Shown here: positions 1 through 8,966 of the stretch, one piece after another
Layout: each line of letters begins with the position of its first letter
Position numbering within the stretch: the first letter of the stretch is position 1
Assembly: GCA_018372435.1 (NCBI GenBank)
Contig: JAHAJA010000033.1
Span: 1-46,161, forward strand
Source of the DNA: Clostridiales bacterium
GTDB taxonomy: Bacteria; Bacillota; Clostridia; Lachnospirales; Lachnospiraceae
Reading direction: 5' to 3'
Length of the DNA: 46,161 nucleotides
The notes under the pieces: generated by a model
The model's database searches: none
Told to the model about the DNA's origin: nothing
What the model saw: the letters and a program-made list of their open reading frames with translations, nothing else
Program-made: the position numbers and the translations under genes

Positions 1-18
1 TCCGAGTGATTGTTGGTC

Positions 19-44
19 AGACTGGCACTTGGAGGTCTTTTTTT
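19..44 (+). terminator. Probable terminator of a gene left of the window
   Basis: A short stem (AGACT at 19-23 with GGTCT at 34-38, one G-U pair) runs into seven T residues at 38-44. The stem is only 5 bp, so this is tentative. It would end a plus-strand gene lying before the window. Confidence 0.4.
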
Positions 45-56
45 ATTATAAAATAA

Positions 57-101
57 AATGTTGGAGATTACGAGTTTAAATCGTACACCCCAACATTTAT
101 T
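57..101 (-). terminator. Probable terminator of the minus-strand malic enzyme/radical SAM/DUF4364 operon
   Basis: AATGTTGG (57-64) pairs with CCAACATT near 94-101, with an inner ACGA/TCGT stem. Read on the minus strand, the stem is followed by a U-rich tract, as expected for an intrinsic terminator downstream of the DUF4364 gene. Confidence 0.55.
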
Positions 102-116
102 ATAGAACCGTTTTTT

Positions 117-159
117 ATAAGGAATAGAAAGTTCGTAAAGTGAACTTTCTATTCCTTAT
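117..159. repeat. Perfect 18-bp inverted repeat across the DUF4364 stop codon
   Basis: Positions 117-134 are the exact reverse complement of 142-159, with a 7-nt loop. One arm covers the last codons and the TAG stop of the minus-strand DUF4364 gene. On that strand the stem is followed by A residues, not U, so it is not a standard intrinsic terminator; a 3'-end stabiliser is possible. Confidence 0.7.
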
Positions 160-703
160 CTATATCAGTTTCTGTCTGTTCCTTGCTAGTCATTAAAGTT
201 CTTACAATGAAAGAATAGACTTCTTGGCTCTTGCCTCTCCAATTGCTACAGATGGTAGAAGCTTCTTCTTCGGAAGGTACGGTTAGATTCAGTTCAATGA
301 CAGAACTGTCTTTCTCTTTTACTTGACAACGTACGATGTACTCATTTGGTTTACTTTGAAAGTAGTCAGATAATGTGGAAACTTCCTCGCGTAAAGTATA
401 TTTGTTCTCTTTTAAGTATTCGATAATATCTTTTTTGATCGCATCAGAAATTTGACTGTTAAAGTATTCTAGAGTTTCTCGTCCAGAGTCTGCTACTCTG
501 TAAAGTGTCGTGTTACGTATTGTTTCGCAATGAATTAGATCGGATTCGATTAATTCAGAGATTGCTTGTTGGATAGTAAAATAATTCGTATACTCTTTCT
601 CCAAGATAAAGTTCGAAACCTGTGCATTAGAAAGAGGAAAATCAACTTTTTCAAGGATATATAAAATTATTAATTTATATAAAGTTAAAGCTTCTGATTG
701 CAT
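149..703 (-). CDS. DUF4364 family protein
   Basis: A 184-residue soluble protein recognised as DUF4364, a family common in Clostridia. The N-terminal ~80 residues (KLIILYILEKVDFPLSNAQV, then a helix-rich segment ending in TLYRVADSGRETLEYF) look like a winged helix of the PadR/MarR kind. The C-terminal half is mixed alpha/beta, without catalytic motifs I recognise. A transcription-regulator role is inference only. The ATG start has a good CGGAGGTAAG ribosome site. It is the last gene of a minus-strand run, 22 bp after the radical SAM gene, so it is probably co-transcribed with it. Confidence 0.85.
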   Translation of the reverse strand: MQSEALTLYKLIILYILEKVDFPLSNAQVSNFILEKEYTNYFTIQQAISELIESDLIHCETIRNTTLYRVADSGRETLEYFNSQISDAIKKDIIEYLKENKYTLREEVSTLSDYFQSKPNEYIVRCQVKEKDSSVIELNLTVPSEEEASTICSNWRGKSQEVYSFIVRTLMTSKEQTETDIDKE

Positions 704-725
704 GTACTTACCTCCGTAGTATTGG

Positions 726-1676
726 CTATGTGCTACAATTCTTACCTTGCCAAGAATCGAGGGTTTTCATGGCATGTTGAATTGTATTTAACACAAGTTT
801 CTTATTGGTGCTCCATAGAGGAGCTAGTAATAAATCTCCTGGTCCATCACCAGTAATACGATGGATTACAATATCTTGGTCTAGATGTTCTAGGCACTCT
901 ACAAGAATTGTAACATACTCATCTAGAGTAAGGATGTGCATGGAGTCAAGATACGCCTCCAAATCAGTATTTTTTAAAACATGAAGGAGCTGCAATTTAA
1001 TACCTTGAATTCCAGAATCATTAATGTAATCAATGGACCTTAAGATGTCTTCCTTGGATTCATAAGGAAGCCCAATGATAAGATGAACGATAACATCGAT
1101 GTGAATATCTCGCAGATTCTTAACGGAGGTATCATAAGAGGATAGTGGATACCCTCTTCGAATACGCTTTGCAGTATCTTCATGGGTTGTTTGTAGACCA
1201 AGTTCCACCCATATTGGTTTTATCCGATTTAGCTCATCAAGTAAAGATAGGGCCTCTGCGCTTAGGCAATCTGGTCTTGTTGCAATTGAAAGCACCGCAA
1301 TATCAGGGTGTCTAAGGGCTTCGGTAAATATTTCTCTTAGATAGGGGACAGGAGCATAGGTGTTAGTAAAAGCTTGAAAATAAGCGATATATTGTGGTGT
1401 GTTTGGTATTTTTTTGACTTTATGAGCAATGAGCGCTTTGGCTTCTTCTATTTGATTTGTAATGGAGAGTCTTGCACTAGCTGCAAAATCACCAGAACCA
1501 CCAGCACTACAGAAGATACAACCTCTTGTATCTAATGTCCCATCTCTATTCGGACATGTCATACCACCGTTCAATGATAATTTATATAATCGATGCCCAA
1601 ATTGGTTTTTTAAGTAATAATCAAAGGAATTGTAACGCTTGTCATTCCACAGTCGTTTGCTATTCAAGTATATCAA
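726..1676 (-). CDS. TIGR01212-family radical SAM protein (YhcC-like)
   Basis: A radical SAM enzyme of about 316 residues. The cluster ligands are C41, C53 and C56 in a CX11CX2C arrangement (TCPNRDG...GCIFC), the spacing typical of the TIGR01212/YhcC group rather than CX3CX2C. The C-terminal half keeps the expected HRITGDGPGDLLLAP segment. The substrate of this family is not established. The start is uncertain: the TTG at 1676 lies only about 2 nt from its AGGAG site, while the TTG three codons later (1667) has better spacing; no ATG is available. It lies between malic enzyme (83 bp upstream) and DUF4364 on the same strand. Confidence 0.85.
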   Translation of the reverse strand: MIYLNSKRLWNDKRYNSFDYYLKNQFGHRLYKLSLNGGMTCPNRDGTLDTRGCIFCSAGGSGDFAASARLSITNQIEEAKALIAHKVKKIPNTPQYIAYFQAFTNTYAPVPYLREIFTEALRHPDIAVLSIATRPDCLSAEALSLLDELNRIKPIWVELGLQTTHEDTAKRIRRGYPLSSYDTSVKNLRDIHIDVIVHLIIGLPYESKEDILRSIDYINDSGIQGIKLQLLHVLKNTDLEAYLDSMHILTLDEYVTILVECLEHLDQDIVIHRITGDGPGDLLLAPLWSTNKKLVLNTIQHAMKTLDSWQGKNCST

Positions 1677-1716
1677 AGCTCCTATCTAATTTGATTATAA
1701 GTTTTATGCTACATTT

Positions 1717-1743
1717 GATTACTGTGATTACTGTGATTAGTGA
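1717..1743. repeat. Three tandem 9-bp units (GATTACTGT)
   Basis: GATTACTGT occurs at 1717 and 1726, followed by the variant GATTAGTGA at 1735, in the gap between the malic enzyme stop and the radical SAM gene. It may be simple slippage; no function is evident. Confidence 0.6.
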
Positions 1744-1759
1744 ATTCGAATTATCTGAC

Positions 1760-2914
1760 CTATCGAACAATATGAGATTTAACAGCATTACTAACAACCT
1801 CAGCAACTCGTGGATCGAAAGCTTCTGGCATGATGTTATCCTCGTTTAAATCTTTTTCATCAACTAGGCTTGCAATTGCTTCTGCAGCAGCAAGTTTCAT
1901 CTCTTCCGTAATTTGAGTAGCACGACCTTCTAACGCACCTTTGAAGATACCAGGGAAGGCAACTACGTTATTTACTTGGTTAGGGAAATCAGAACGTCCG
2001 GTTCCAACCACCTTAGCACCAGCTTCTTTTGCCAGGTCAGGCATAATCTCAGGTACTGGATTGGCCATTGCAAAAAGGATAGAATCCTTATTCATGCTAG
2101 CTACCATTTCCTTAGAGACGATATTAGGAGCAGAAACCCCAACAAAGATATCGGCACCTTTTAAAGCATCAGCTAAGGAACCTTGTTTTTGTTCTAAGTT
2201 TGTAATGTCCATCATCTGTTCTTGCATCCAGTTAAGACCATCAGCACCTTTACATAGTATACCAACTTTATCACACATTATTATATTCTTGAAACCATAA
2301 GTAAGAAGTAATTTTGTAATGGCAATACCAGCAGAACCAGCACCATTAACTACAACCTTACAAGTTGCTTTTTGTTTACCAGTAACTTTAAGTGCATTGA
2401 TAATACCAGCGAGTACAACGATAGCAGTACCATGTTGATCATCATGGAATACGGGGATGTCTAAGAGTTCTTTCAAACGTTCTTCGATTTCAAAGCAACG
2501 AGGGGCACTGATATCTTCTAGATTAATACCACCGAATGCAGGTGCAATGTTTACGATTGTCTTAATGATTTCTTCTGTATCTTGTGTATCCAAACAGATA
2601 GGGAATGCATTGACATTACCGAATTCTTTAAAAAGAACTGCTTTTCCTTCCATTACAGGCATGGCAGCATATGGACCGATATTTCCTAGACCAAGAACTG
2701 CACTACCATCAGAGATAACAGCAACCATATTGGACTTAATTGTATATTTATACGCTTTTTCTTTATCCTGTGCAATTACTTTACATGGTTCTGCAACTCC
2801 AGGAGTATAGGCAAGTGCAAGATCTTCTCTTGATTTAACAGTACATTTGGAAACAGTTTCAATCTTACCATTCCATTCTTCATGTAGTATAAGTGCTTTT
2901 TCGTTCGTTGTCAT
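1760..2914 (-). CDS. NAD(P)-dependent malic enzyme (malate to pyruvate + CO2)
   Basis: A cytoplasmic oxidative decarboxylase of 384 residues, the usual length of the short bacterial single-domain form without a phosphotransacetylase extension. Visible signatures: AYTPGVAEPCK with the catalytic Tyr, SDGSAVLGLGNIG, metal-binding VFHDDQHGTAIV, and the Rossmann motif GAGSAGIAI. It links malate to pyruvate and supplies NAD(P)H. The ATG is preceded by AAAGGAC at a rather long spacing. It is the first gene of the minus-strand run and has its own promoter candidate at 3022-3050. Confidence 0.93.
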   Translation of the reverse strand: MTTNEKALILHEEWNGKIETVSKCTVKSREDLALAYTPGVAEPCKVIAQDKEKAYKYTIKSNMVAVISDGSAVLGLGNIGPYAAMPVMEGKAVLFKEFGNVNAFPICLDTQDTEEIIKTIVNIAPAFGGINLEDISAPRCFEIEERLKELLDIPVFHDDQHGTAIVVLAGIINALKVTGKQKATCKVVVNGAGSAGIAITKLLLTYGFKNIIMCDKVGILCKGADGLNWMQEQMMDITNLEQKQGSLADALKGADIFVGVSAPNIVSKEMVASMNKDSILFAMANPVPEIMPDLAKEAGAKVVGTGRSDFPNQVNNVVAFPGIFKGALEGRATQITEEMKLAAAEAIASLVDEKDLNEDNIMPEAFDPRVAEVVSNAVKSHIVR

Positions 2915-3021
2915 AACCGTAATTCGTCCTTTCTATTCCTTCAACCATATTATGGCGTATAGGTTTTTAACCAGTGCTGAAACAAGTAAATATGTATAAA
3001 AATTATTCAGCAAGTATATTA

Positions 3022-3050
3022 ATCATAACACTAACAAAATGGGAAATCAA
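3022..3050 (-). promoter_or_regulatory. Sigma-A-type promoter candidate for the malic enzyme gene
   Basis: Read on the minus strand: TTGATT (3050-3045), a 17-bp spacer, then TATGAT (3027-3022). This would give a leader of about 100 nt before the ATG at 2914. Confidence 0.55.
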
Positions 3051-3438
3051 GGACTAAGGGTTTGGCAATTAACTATATATGATTCATATGTAGGATATGT
3101 AAATCAATAAAAAAGCTTTCTTTTATATAAGAATGGATGTATAATAGAAGAAATTCTATTGTTCTGACAATCTTATATATCCCGATGAAAGTTTTAATGT
3201 AACTATTTTAATTCTCAAATATAATACTATGATTTCAATCTATCAATAGAAAGCAATGGGAGCTTTCTATAATCATGAATTAAGCGTAAGGTGTATGGAG
3301 TTTTCTTCGTGTAATGATTATGATATTGAGATATAACGGTTACATTTTTAAATAGAATAATGAATAATAAATAATATGTATCAGTGGATCTGTTGTGATA
3401 TGGGGGCAGAGAAATAAGTTGAGTAAAGGAGCATACAT
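3051..3438 (+). other. Upstream region of rho with a stem-loop
   Basis: A very AT-rich region without a credible gene. ATAGAAAGC (3246-3254) pairs perfectly with GCTTTCTAT (3262-3270) across a 7-nt loop. TATAAT boxes occur at 3140-3145 and 3220-3225, but neither has a convincing -35 partner, so the rho promoter is unresolved. Rho is autoregulated through its leader in several bacteria, so the long upstream region may be regulatory; that is inference. Confidence 0.45.
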
Positions 3439-4911
3439 ATGGAGAATAATTACGCTACAATGTCTTTAGCTGAATTAAAAGAGATAGCCAAGCAAAAAGG
3501 TATTAAGAATATATCGATATTAAGAAAAAAAGAATTAGTAGATATACTAGCAGAAGAGGGTAAAAGTAAACAGCCGAAAGAAGAGAAGATAGTAAAAGAA
3601 GAAAAGACAGTAAAAGTAGATCATGAAGAGAAAGAAATCAAAGAGATTAGAGATAATAAAGAAAGCAATGAGAACAAAGAAGTAAAGGTTGTAAAAGATA
3701 CTAGAGATAATAAAGATTTTTCAAATATGGATTCACAAGGGGCTAAACGTTCAGTAACCAATAATAATGAGATAGAACAATTAGATAGTGGAGAAACGAA
3801 AGAGGGAATCTTAGAAGTTCTTCCAGATGGTTATGGTTTTATTCGTTGTGATAATTTTTTACCAGGTGAGCATGATGTATATGTATCGCCTGCACAGATC
3901 AGAAGATTTAATCTTAAGACAGGGGATATTGTTGTTGGTAATACTCGTGTTCGTAATCAGAATGAAAAATTCAGTGCTTTACTATTTGTTAAATCGGTGA
4001 ATGGTATGCATCCAGCAGAAGCACAAAAACGTAAGAAATTCGAAGAACTTACTCCAATTTTCCCTAATGAAAGAATTCACCTTGAGACACCAGCTGCGGG
4101 TATTGCGATGCGTATGGTTGATTTAGTATCCCCTATTGGTAAAGGTCAAAGAGGTATGATTGTATCTCCGCCTAAAGCAGGTAAAACTACCTTATTAAAG
4201 CAAATAGCAAAATCGATCACAGTTAATCACCCTGATATGCAATTGATTATCTTATTAATTGATGAGAGACCGGAAGAAGTTACTGATATTAAAGAATCAA
4301 TAGAAGGTAAGAATGTGGAAGTTATCTATTCTACATTTGATGAATTACCTGAAAATCATAAACGTGTATCCGAGATGGTAATTGAAAGAGCGAAGAGATT
4401 AGTAGAACATAAGAGAGATGTAGTTGTTCTATTAGATAGTATTACTAGACTTGCAAGAGCATACAATCTAACCGTACAAGCAAGTGGTCGTACCTTATCA
4501 GGTGGTTTAGATCCAGCGGCTCTTCATATGCCTAAGAAGTTCTTCGGAGCAGCGAGAAACATGAGAGAGGGAGGAAGTTTAACAATTTTGGCAACTGCAC
4601 TTGTTGATACGGGTTCCCGTATGGATGATGTTGTTTTTGAAGAATTCAAAGGAACTGGTAATATGGAACTTGTTCTTGATCGCAGTTTATCTGAGAAGAG
4701 AATCTTCCCTGCTATTGATTTAGCAAAATCAAGTACAAGACGTGATGACTTGTTGTTAGCCCCTCATGAAACGGAAGCGAACTATTTGATGCATCGTGCT
4801 TTAAGTGGTATGAAATCAGATGAAGCCTTAGAAAAGATCATTGATTTATTCCTACGTACAAAATCGAATTTTGAATTTATTGAGACAATTAAAAAGACGA
4901 AGCTTGTTTAA
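3439..4911 (+). CDS. rho: Transcription termination factor Rho
   Basis: A hexameric RNA-dependent ATPase/translocase of 490 residues. Order: an N-terminal SAP/Rho-N helical domain (about 5-40, SLAELKEIAKQKGI); a highly charged Lys/Glu-rich insert (about 42-118); the OB-fold RNA-binding domain (GILEVLPDGYGFIR, about 123-190); and the RecA-type motor with Walker A PPKAGKTT (about 244-251) and the downstream VVVLLDSITRLARAYN segment. The insert makes it longer than the ~420-residue E. coli protein; such inserts are known in several Rho lineages. The ATG is preceded by AAAGGAG. rpmE follows under its own promoter, a frequent rho-rpmE arrangement. Confidence 0.97.
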   Translation: MENNYATMSLAELKEIAKQKGIKNISILRKKELVDILAEEGKSKQPKEEKIVKEEKTVKVDHEEKEIKEIRDNKESNENKEVKVVKDTRDNKDFSNMDSQGAKRSVTNNNEIEQLDSGETKEGILEVLPDGYGFIRCDNFLPGEHDVYVSPAQIRRFNLKTGDIVVGNTRVRNQNEKFSALLFVKSVNGMHPAEAQKRKKFEELTPIFPNERIHLETPAAGIAMRMVDLVSPIGKGQRGMIVSPPKAGKTTLLKQIAKSITVNHPDMQLIILLIDERPEEVTDIKESIEGKNVEVIYSTFDELPENHKRVSEMVIERAKRLVEHKRDVVVLLDSITRLARAYNLTVQASGRTLSGGLDPAALHMPKKFFGAARNMREGGSLTILATALVDTGSRMDDVVFEEFKGTGNMELVLDRSLSEKRIFPAIDLAKSSTRRDDLLLAPHETEANYLMHRALSGMKSDEALEKIIDLFLRTKSNFEFIETIKKTKLV

Positions 4912-4918
4912 AAAAACA

Positions 4919-4947
4919 TTGCATATGAAGAAATACTATGCTATAAT
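4919..4947 (+). promoter_or_regulatory. Promoter for rpmE
   Basis: TTGCAT (4919-4924), a 17-bp spacer and TATAAT (4942-4947), starting just after the rho stop. The resulting leader of about 100 nt contains a small CCAT-tca-ATGG stem-loop near 4972-4996 that could take part in autoregulation by L31 (inference). Confidence 0.7.
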
Positions 4948-5057
4948 GAGAAAGCTGTTTATAAAACTACGGCATATCCATTCAATGGACTATGTCTTAT
5001 GTTAATACGATTGGCAAAATCCAATCTAATATTTAACGATAAGAAGAGGTGAAAAAG

Positions 5058-5267
5058 ATGAGAGAAGGAATCCATCCAAATTATTACCAAGCTAAGGTAG
5101 TATGTAACTGTGGTAACGAATTTACAGTAGGTTCAACAAACGACGATATCCACGTTGAAATCTGTTCTAAATGCCATTCATTCTACACTGGACAACAAAA
5201 GGCTGTTGCTGCTCATGGAGCAATTGATAAGTTCAACCGTAGATACGGTTTAAAAGAAGAAAACTAG
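5058..5267 (+). CDS. rpmE: 50S ribosomal protein L31, zinc-binding type
   Basis: A 69-residue large-subunit protein. The zinc ligands are intact (VCNCGNEF with two Cys, EICSKCHSFY with two Cys), so this is the zinc-containing C+ paralogue rather than the zinc-free YtjA-type. I start it at the ATG at 5058 (MREGIHPNYY): the GTG at 5049 lies inside the AGAGGTG ribosome site for that ATG, and L31 proteins normally begin M-(K/R)-x-x-I-H-P. A strong terminator follows. Confidence 0.95.
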   Translation: MREGIHPNYYQAKVVCNCGNEFTVGSTNDDIHVEICSKCHSFYTGQQKAVAAHGAIDKFNRRYGLKEEN

Positions 5268-5286
5268 ATAGAGAAGTTTTGACTTT

Positions 5287-5338
5287 CTATTTAAAAAACA
5301 GGTTGAGGTTATATAATCTCAACCTATTTTTAAATAGA
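5287..5338 (+). terminator. Strong rpmE terminator
   Basis: A 12-nt arm at 5300-5311 pairs with 5314-5325 (core AGGTTGAG/CTCAACCT), followed by a T-rich tract. Flanking CTATTTAAAAA/TTTTTAAATAG extends the stem, so it could act on either strand. Confidence 0.85.
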
Positions 5339-5447
5339 ATTATATATAGTATTACATTCGCATACGAGGTACCCATGTTATGTAGGGGATAACATTACAT
5401 GAAGCAAATTATGAGGGATCATGATAAGAGAAAGGGAAGGTACGAGA

Positions 5448-6629
5448 ATGAAGTCATCAGGAATTGGTGGACAGGCTGTTTTAGAAGGCATCATGATGAA
5501 AAATCAGGACGAATATGCAGTGGCTGTTAGAACACCAAACAATGAAATAATAATTCAGAAGAACAAGTATGTAAGTATTACAAAAAGATATAAAGTGTTG
5601 AGAATTCCGATCATCCGTGGTGTTGCTAATTTCTTAGAATCTATGGTAATTGGAACGAAAACATTAACCTATTCCTCCTCCTTCTTTGAAGATGAGGAAG
5701 AAGACGCTAAGAAAAAAGATAACGCAGGGAAAAAGAATACCAAAGGTGCAGATTCAAAAGATAGTAAGGCAAATGAGAAAGAAAAATCAGGCGAAGGCTT
5801 AATGATGGCTCTTACAATATGTACATCTATTATTCTAGCTGTAGGTATTTTCATGCTATTACCATTTTTTCTGGGTAACTTATTGGCGGGTATTATTGAA
5901 TCGTCAGTATGGCTTTCGGTAGTTGAAGGGGTTATTCGTATTGCGATTTTCATTGCATATGTAGGTTTGATTTCGCAGATGAAAGATATCAAACGAGTAT
6001 TTATGTATCATGGTGCAGAACATAAAACAATTAATTGTATTGAAAACGGTTTAGAGTTAACCGTTGACAATGTACGTTGGCAATCCAAAGAACATAAACG
6101 CTGTGGAACGAGTTTTTTACTAATCGTCATGATAGTGAGTGTAATTTTCTTTATCTTCATTGATGTAGATTCTATTTGGTTACGTGTACTTTATAGAGTC
6201 TTACTTGTTCCAGTAATTGCTGGTATATCATATGAATTTATCCGTTTGGCTGGTAGAAGTGATTCGAAGTTAGTACAGGTTTTGAGTAAACCAGGTCTAT
6301 TAGTACAAGGGCTTACTACAAGAGAACCTGATGATGATATGATAGAAGTGGCGATTAAATCAGTAGAAGCAGTATTTGATTGGAGAGAATATCTTAAGGA
6401 TAATGCAGATCAATGGAAAGGTAGTAAAAAAGGAGCCGTATTAGAAGAAAAGAATGAAGAGGCAGTACAAGAATTAGCAGCTTCTTTAGAAGCTTCAGAA
6501 GAAGAGAATTCATTCGAATCAAAGATTAATTACGAGGAGGACGAAGAAGATGATGATATTCTTCGTGCCCTAGACCGTTTCTTTGATACTCCGAATGCGA
6601 AAGTCCTTGATCAGGATAAAGAAGATTAA
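5448..6629 (+). CDS. yqhQ: DUF1385 integral membrane protein (YqhQ-like)
   Basis: About 393 residues, family DUF1385. The hallmark N-terminus GIGGQAVLEGIMMK is present. Then come an acidic/lysine-rich linker (about 85-115), several membrane helices (about 117-175 and 220-260) and the conserved cytoplasmic motif YHGAEHKTINCIENG followed by HKRCGTSF. The biochemical function is not established. The C-terminus is a long Glu/Asp-rich tail. The ATG at 5448 is chosen over 5421 because AAGGGAAGG lies at good spacing and the family begins next to GIGGQAV. prmC starts 14 bp after its stop, so the two are probably co-transcribed. Confidence 0.88.
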   Translation: MKSSGIGGQAVLEGIMMKNQDEYAVAVRTPNNEIIIQKNKYVSITKRYKVLRIPIIRGVANFLESMVIGTKTLTYSSSFFEDEEEDAKKKDNAGKKNTKGADSKDSKANEKEKSGEGLMMALTICTSIILAVGIFMLLPFFLGNLLAGIIESSVWLSVVEGVIRIAIFIAYVGLISQMKDIKRVFMYHGAEHKTINCIENGLELTVDNVRWQSKEHKRCGTSFLLIVMIVSVIFFIFIDVDSIWLRVLYRVLLVPVIAGISYEFIRLAGRSDSKLVQVLSKPGLLVQGLTTREPDDDMIEVAIKSVEAVFDWREYLKDNADQWKGSKKGAVLEEKNEEAVQELAASLEASEEENSFESKINYEEDEEDDDILRALDRFFDTPNAKVLDQDKED

Positions 6630-6643
6630 AAGAGGTTAAGAAT

Positions 6644-7489
6644 ATGATTACCTTGGCAGGAGTACTACTAGAAGCTGAGAACCAACTCCTTCATGCAGGA
6701 GTTGAAGAGGCAAAGTTAGATGCATGGTATCTGGCTATGGATTGTTTCGGTATCAGTCGTACAGATTATTATATGAATCCGAATCGTGAGATCGAAGAGG
6801 AGCAATATATTAGATATAAGACAATGATTGAGGCACGGGCAAAACGTATACCGTATCAATACCTAATAAACCAACAAGAGTTTATGGGATTACAATTTTA
6901 TGTGAATGAGAATGTATTAATACCGAGACAAGATACAGAAGTACTTGTTGAGTTAGCGATGAAACAGGCGGACGATGCAGATATATTAGATATGTGTACT
7001 GGGTCAGGTTGTATTATTCTTAGTCTAGGTAAGTTATGTAAACCAAAGAGTCTTACTGCAGTGGATATCTCAAGTGAGGCTTTAGAAGTTGCAAAGAAAA
7101 ATGCTAGAAATCTCGAAGTACCTGTAACTTTTATTGAAAGCAATGTATTTGACAAGGTTACAGGAACATATGATATAATTGTTTCGAATCCACCATATAT
7201 ACCAACAAAGGTAATTGAGGGACTAATGCCAGAAGTGAAAGAGCATGAGCCGATGTTAGCATTAGATGGGTTAGAAGATGGATTACATTTCTATCGGATC
7301 TTAGCCAAAGAAGCATATAAGTATCTGAGAAAAGATGGATATATCTTCTTGGAAATTGGGCATAATCAGGGAGAAGATGTAAAAAACTTACTCATAGATG
7401 CTGGTTTTACAGAAGTTAATATTGTTAAAGATTTGCCTGGCCATGACCGTGTTGTTGTGGGTAAGATACAAGGGGATTTATCCCCGTGA
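6644..7489 (+). CDS. prmC: Release factor glutamine N5-methyltransferase PrmC
   Basis: A SAM-dependent methyltransferase of 281 residues that methylates the Gln of the GGQ motif in RF1/RF2. An N-terminal helical substrate-recognition domain (about 1-85) precedes the Rossmann domain with RQDTE (95-99), motif I DMCTGSGCI (117-123) and the catalytic NPPY (182-185). The next gene encodes its substrate, RF1. Confidence 0.94.
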   Translation: MITLAGVLLEAENQLLHAGVEEAKLDAWYLAMDCFGISRTDYYMNPNREIEEEQYIRYKTMIEARAKRIPYQYLINQQEFMGLQFYVNENVLIPRQDTEVLVELAMKQADDADILDMCTGSGCIILSLGKLCKPKSLTAVDISSEALEVAKKNARNLEVPVTFIESNVFDKVTGTYDIIVSNPPYIPTKVIEGLMPEVKEHEPMLALDGLEDGLHFYRILAKEAYKYLRKDGYIFLEIGHNQGEDVKNLLIDAGFTEVNIVKDLPGHDRVVVGKIQGDLSP

Positions 7490-7531
7490 ATAATTTTCGG
7501 GAAATATCCTCGGTAAATTTATTAAATAAAT

Positions 7532-7560
7532 TTAGCTAGCTAAAATTACCGTAGTATAAT
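7532..7560 (+). promoter_or_regulatory. Weak promoter candidate upstream of prfA
   Basis: TTAGCT (7532-7537), 17 bp, TATAAT (7555-7560). The -35 match is poor. It overlaps a CGGTAA/TTACCG inverted repeat (7511-7551) containing the palindrome TAGCTAGCTA. Confidence 0.4.
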
Positions 7561-7646
7561 GACCTAGTTAATCAGAGAGCTAGCGATAGTTAGGGACTGA
7601 TATTATATATTGTTATAAGTGTTAATTTTTTATGGAGGAATACTAG

Positions 7647-8720
7647 ATGTTTGATAAATTAGAAGAATTAGTAAGTCGTTTCCAAGAGATCATGGATGAG
7701 CTGAATGAACCAACCGTTACCAATGATCAAGCTAGATTTCGTAAGTTAATGAAAGACCAAGCGGAGCTTGCACCAATCGTTGAGAAGTTTACGGAATACA
7801 AGGATACAAAGCAAGGAATCGAAGATAGTCTTCTTATCCTTTCTGAAGAAAGTGATGAAGAAATGCGCGAGCTTGCAAAAGAAGAGTTAGCAGAATGTAA
7901 ATCGCGTGTAGAAGAAATCGAGAATGAACTTAAGATTTTACTTCTTCCAAAGGACCCTAACGATGATAAGAACGTTATTGTCGAAATTCGTGCAGGTGCA
8001 GGCGGGGATGAAGCAGCATTATTTGCAGCTGAAATCTATCGTATGTATGTACACTATGCAGAAACCAAACGTTGGAAGATTGAAACGATGGAATATGAAG
8101 AAATTGGTATTGGCGGTATGAAGAGTGTAAGTTTCATGATTTCAGGACAGGGTGCTTACTCTGTTATGAAATATGAATCAGGTGTACACCGTGTACAACG
8201 TGTTCCAGAGACGGAATCAGGCGGACGTATTCATACTTCTACAATTACAGTAGCTGTTATGCCAGAAGCCGAAGAAGTAGACGTTCAAATCAATGATAAT
8301 GATATCCGTATCGACGTAATGCGTGCATCAGGTAATGGTGGACAGTGTGTTAATACAACTGACTCTGCAGTACGTTTAACTCACTTCCCTTCAGGAATCG
8401 TAGTTTATAGCCAAACTGAAAAATCACAGTTACAGAATAAAGATAAAGCCTTTGCATTATTACGTGCTAAGTTATATGATATCGAATGTCAAAAAGCGCA
8501 CGATGCAGAAGCAGAAGCAAGAAGAAGCCAGATTGGTACTGGTGATCGTTCTGAAAAGATTAGAACTTATAACTTCCCACAAGGACGTGTAACAGATCAC
8601 AGAATCAACCTTACTCTTTATAAATTAGATAAAATCATGAATGGTGATATTCAAGAAATTATCGATGCTTGTATCGCAGCGGATCAGGCAAGGAAGTTAG
8701 CTAATATGCAAGATAACTAG
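7647..8720 (+). CDS. prfA: Peptide chain release factor 1 (RF1)
   Basis: A 357-residue class I release factor reading UAA and UAG. The N-terminal helical domain, the central domain with the codon-reading PET-type motif (VPETESGGRIHTST) and the catalytic GGQ at residues 231-233 are all in place. PET rather than SPF marks RF1, not RF2. The GGQ glutamine is the target of PrmC upstream. The ribosome site is TGGAGG. A terminator follows at 8775. Confidence 0.97.
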   Translation: MFDKLEELVSRFQEIMDELNEPTVTNDQARFRKLMKDQAELAPIVEKFTEYKDTKQGIEDSLLILSEESDEEMRELAKEELAECKSRVEEIENELKILLLPKDPNDDKNVIVEIRAGAGGDEAALFAAEIYRMYVHYAETKRWKIETMEYEEIGIGGMKSVSFMISGQGAYSVMKYESGVHRVQRVPETESGGRIHTSTITVAVMPEAEEVDVQINDNDIRIDVMRASGNGGQCVNTTDSAVRLTHFPSGIVVYSQTEKSQLQNKDKAFALLRAKLYDIECQKAHDAEAEARRSQIGTGDRSEKIRTYNFPQGRVTDHRINLTLYKLDKIMNGDIQEIIDACIAADQARKLANMQDN

Positions 8721-8774
8721 GGAAGATAAGGCAAGAAATTTCCGAGTTAATTATAAAAGTTAAGATGAAAGATG

Positions 8775-8820
8775 AAAATGTTCTATATTAGTTTTTTGTG
8801 ACTGATATGGGACATTTTTT
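8775..8820 (+). terminator. prfA terminator
   Basis: A 17-nt arm at 8775-8791 pairs with 8802-8818, with G-U pairs only as imperfections, and ends in TTTTTT. The stretch from here to 8966 shows no gene. Confidence 0.75.
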
Positions 8821-8966
8821 ATATGATGATATTTTATGAGATTCTTGGAGAGTGAGAACAAAATTATCTACAGCTTACCTCGTGCAAGAACAAACGTTTT
8901 TGATTAAAAAATAATTATATATATAATTAGACAAAAGAATTACTTCATAAAAGAGTGAGCAACTGA

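Noticed and set aside
1526..1849. Plus-strand frame across the radical SAM/malic enzyme junction
   Set aside because: It is antisense to two well-supported genes and lacks a ribosome site.
5049..5057. GTG start for rpmE three codons upstream
   Set aside because: The GTG is part of the AGAGGTG ribosome site for the ATG at 5058, and L31 proteins do not carry this extension.
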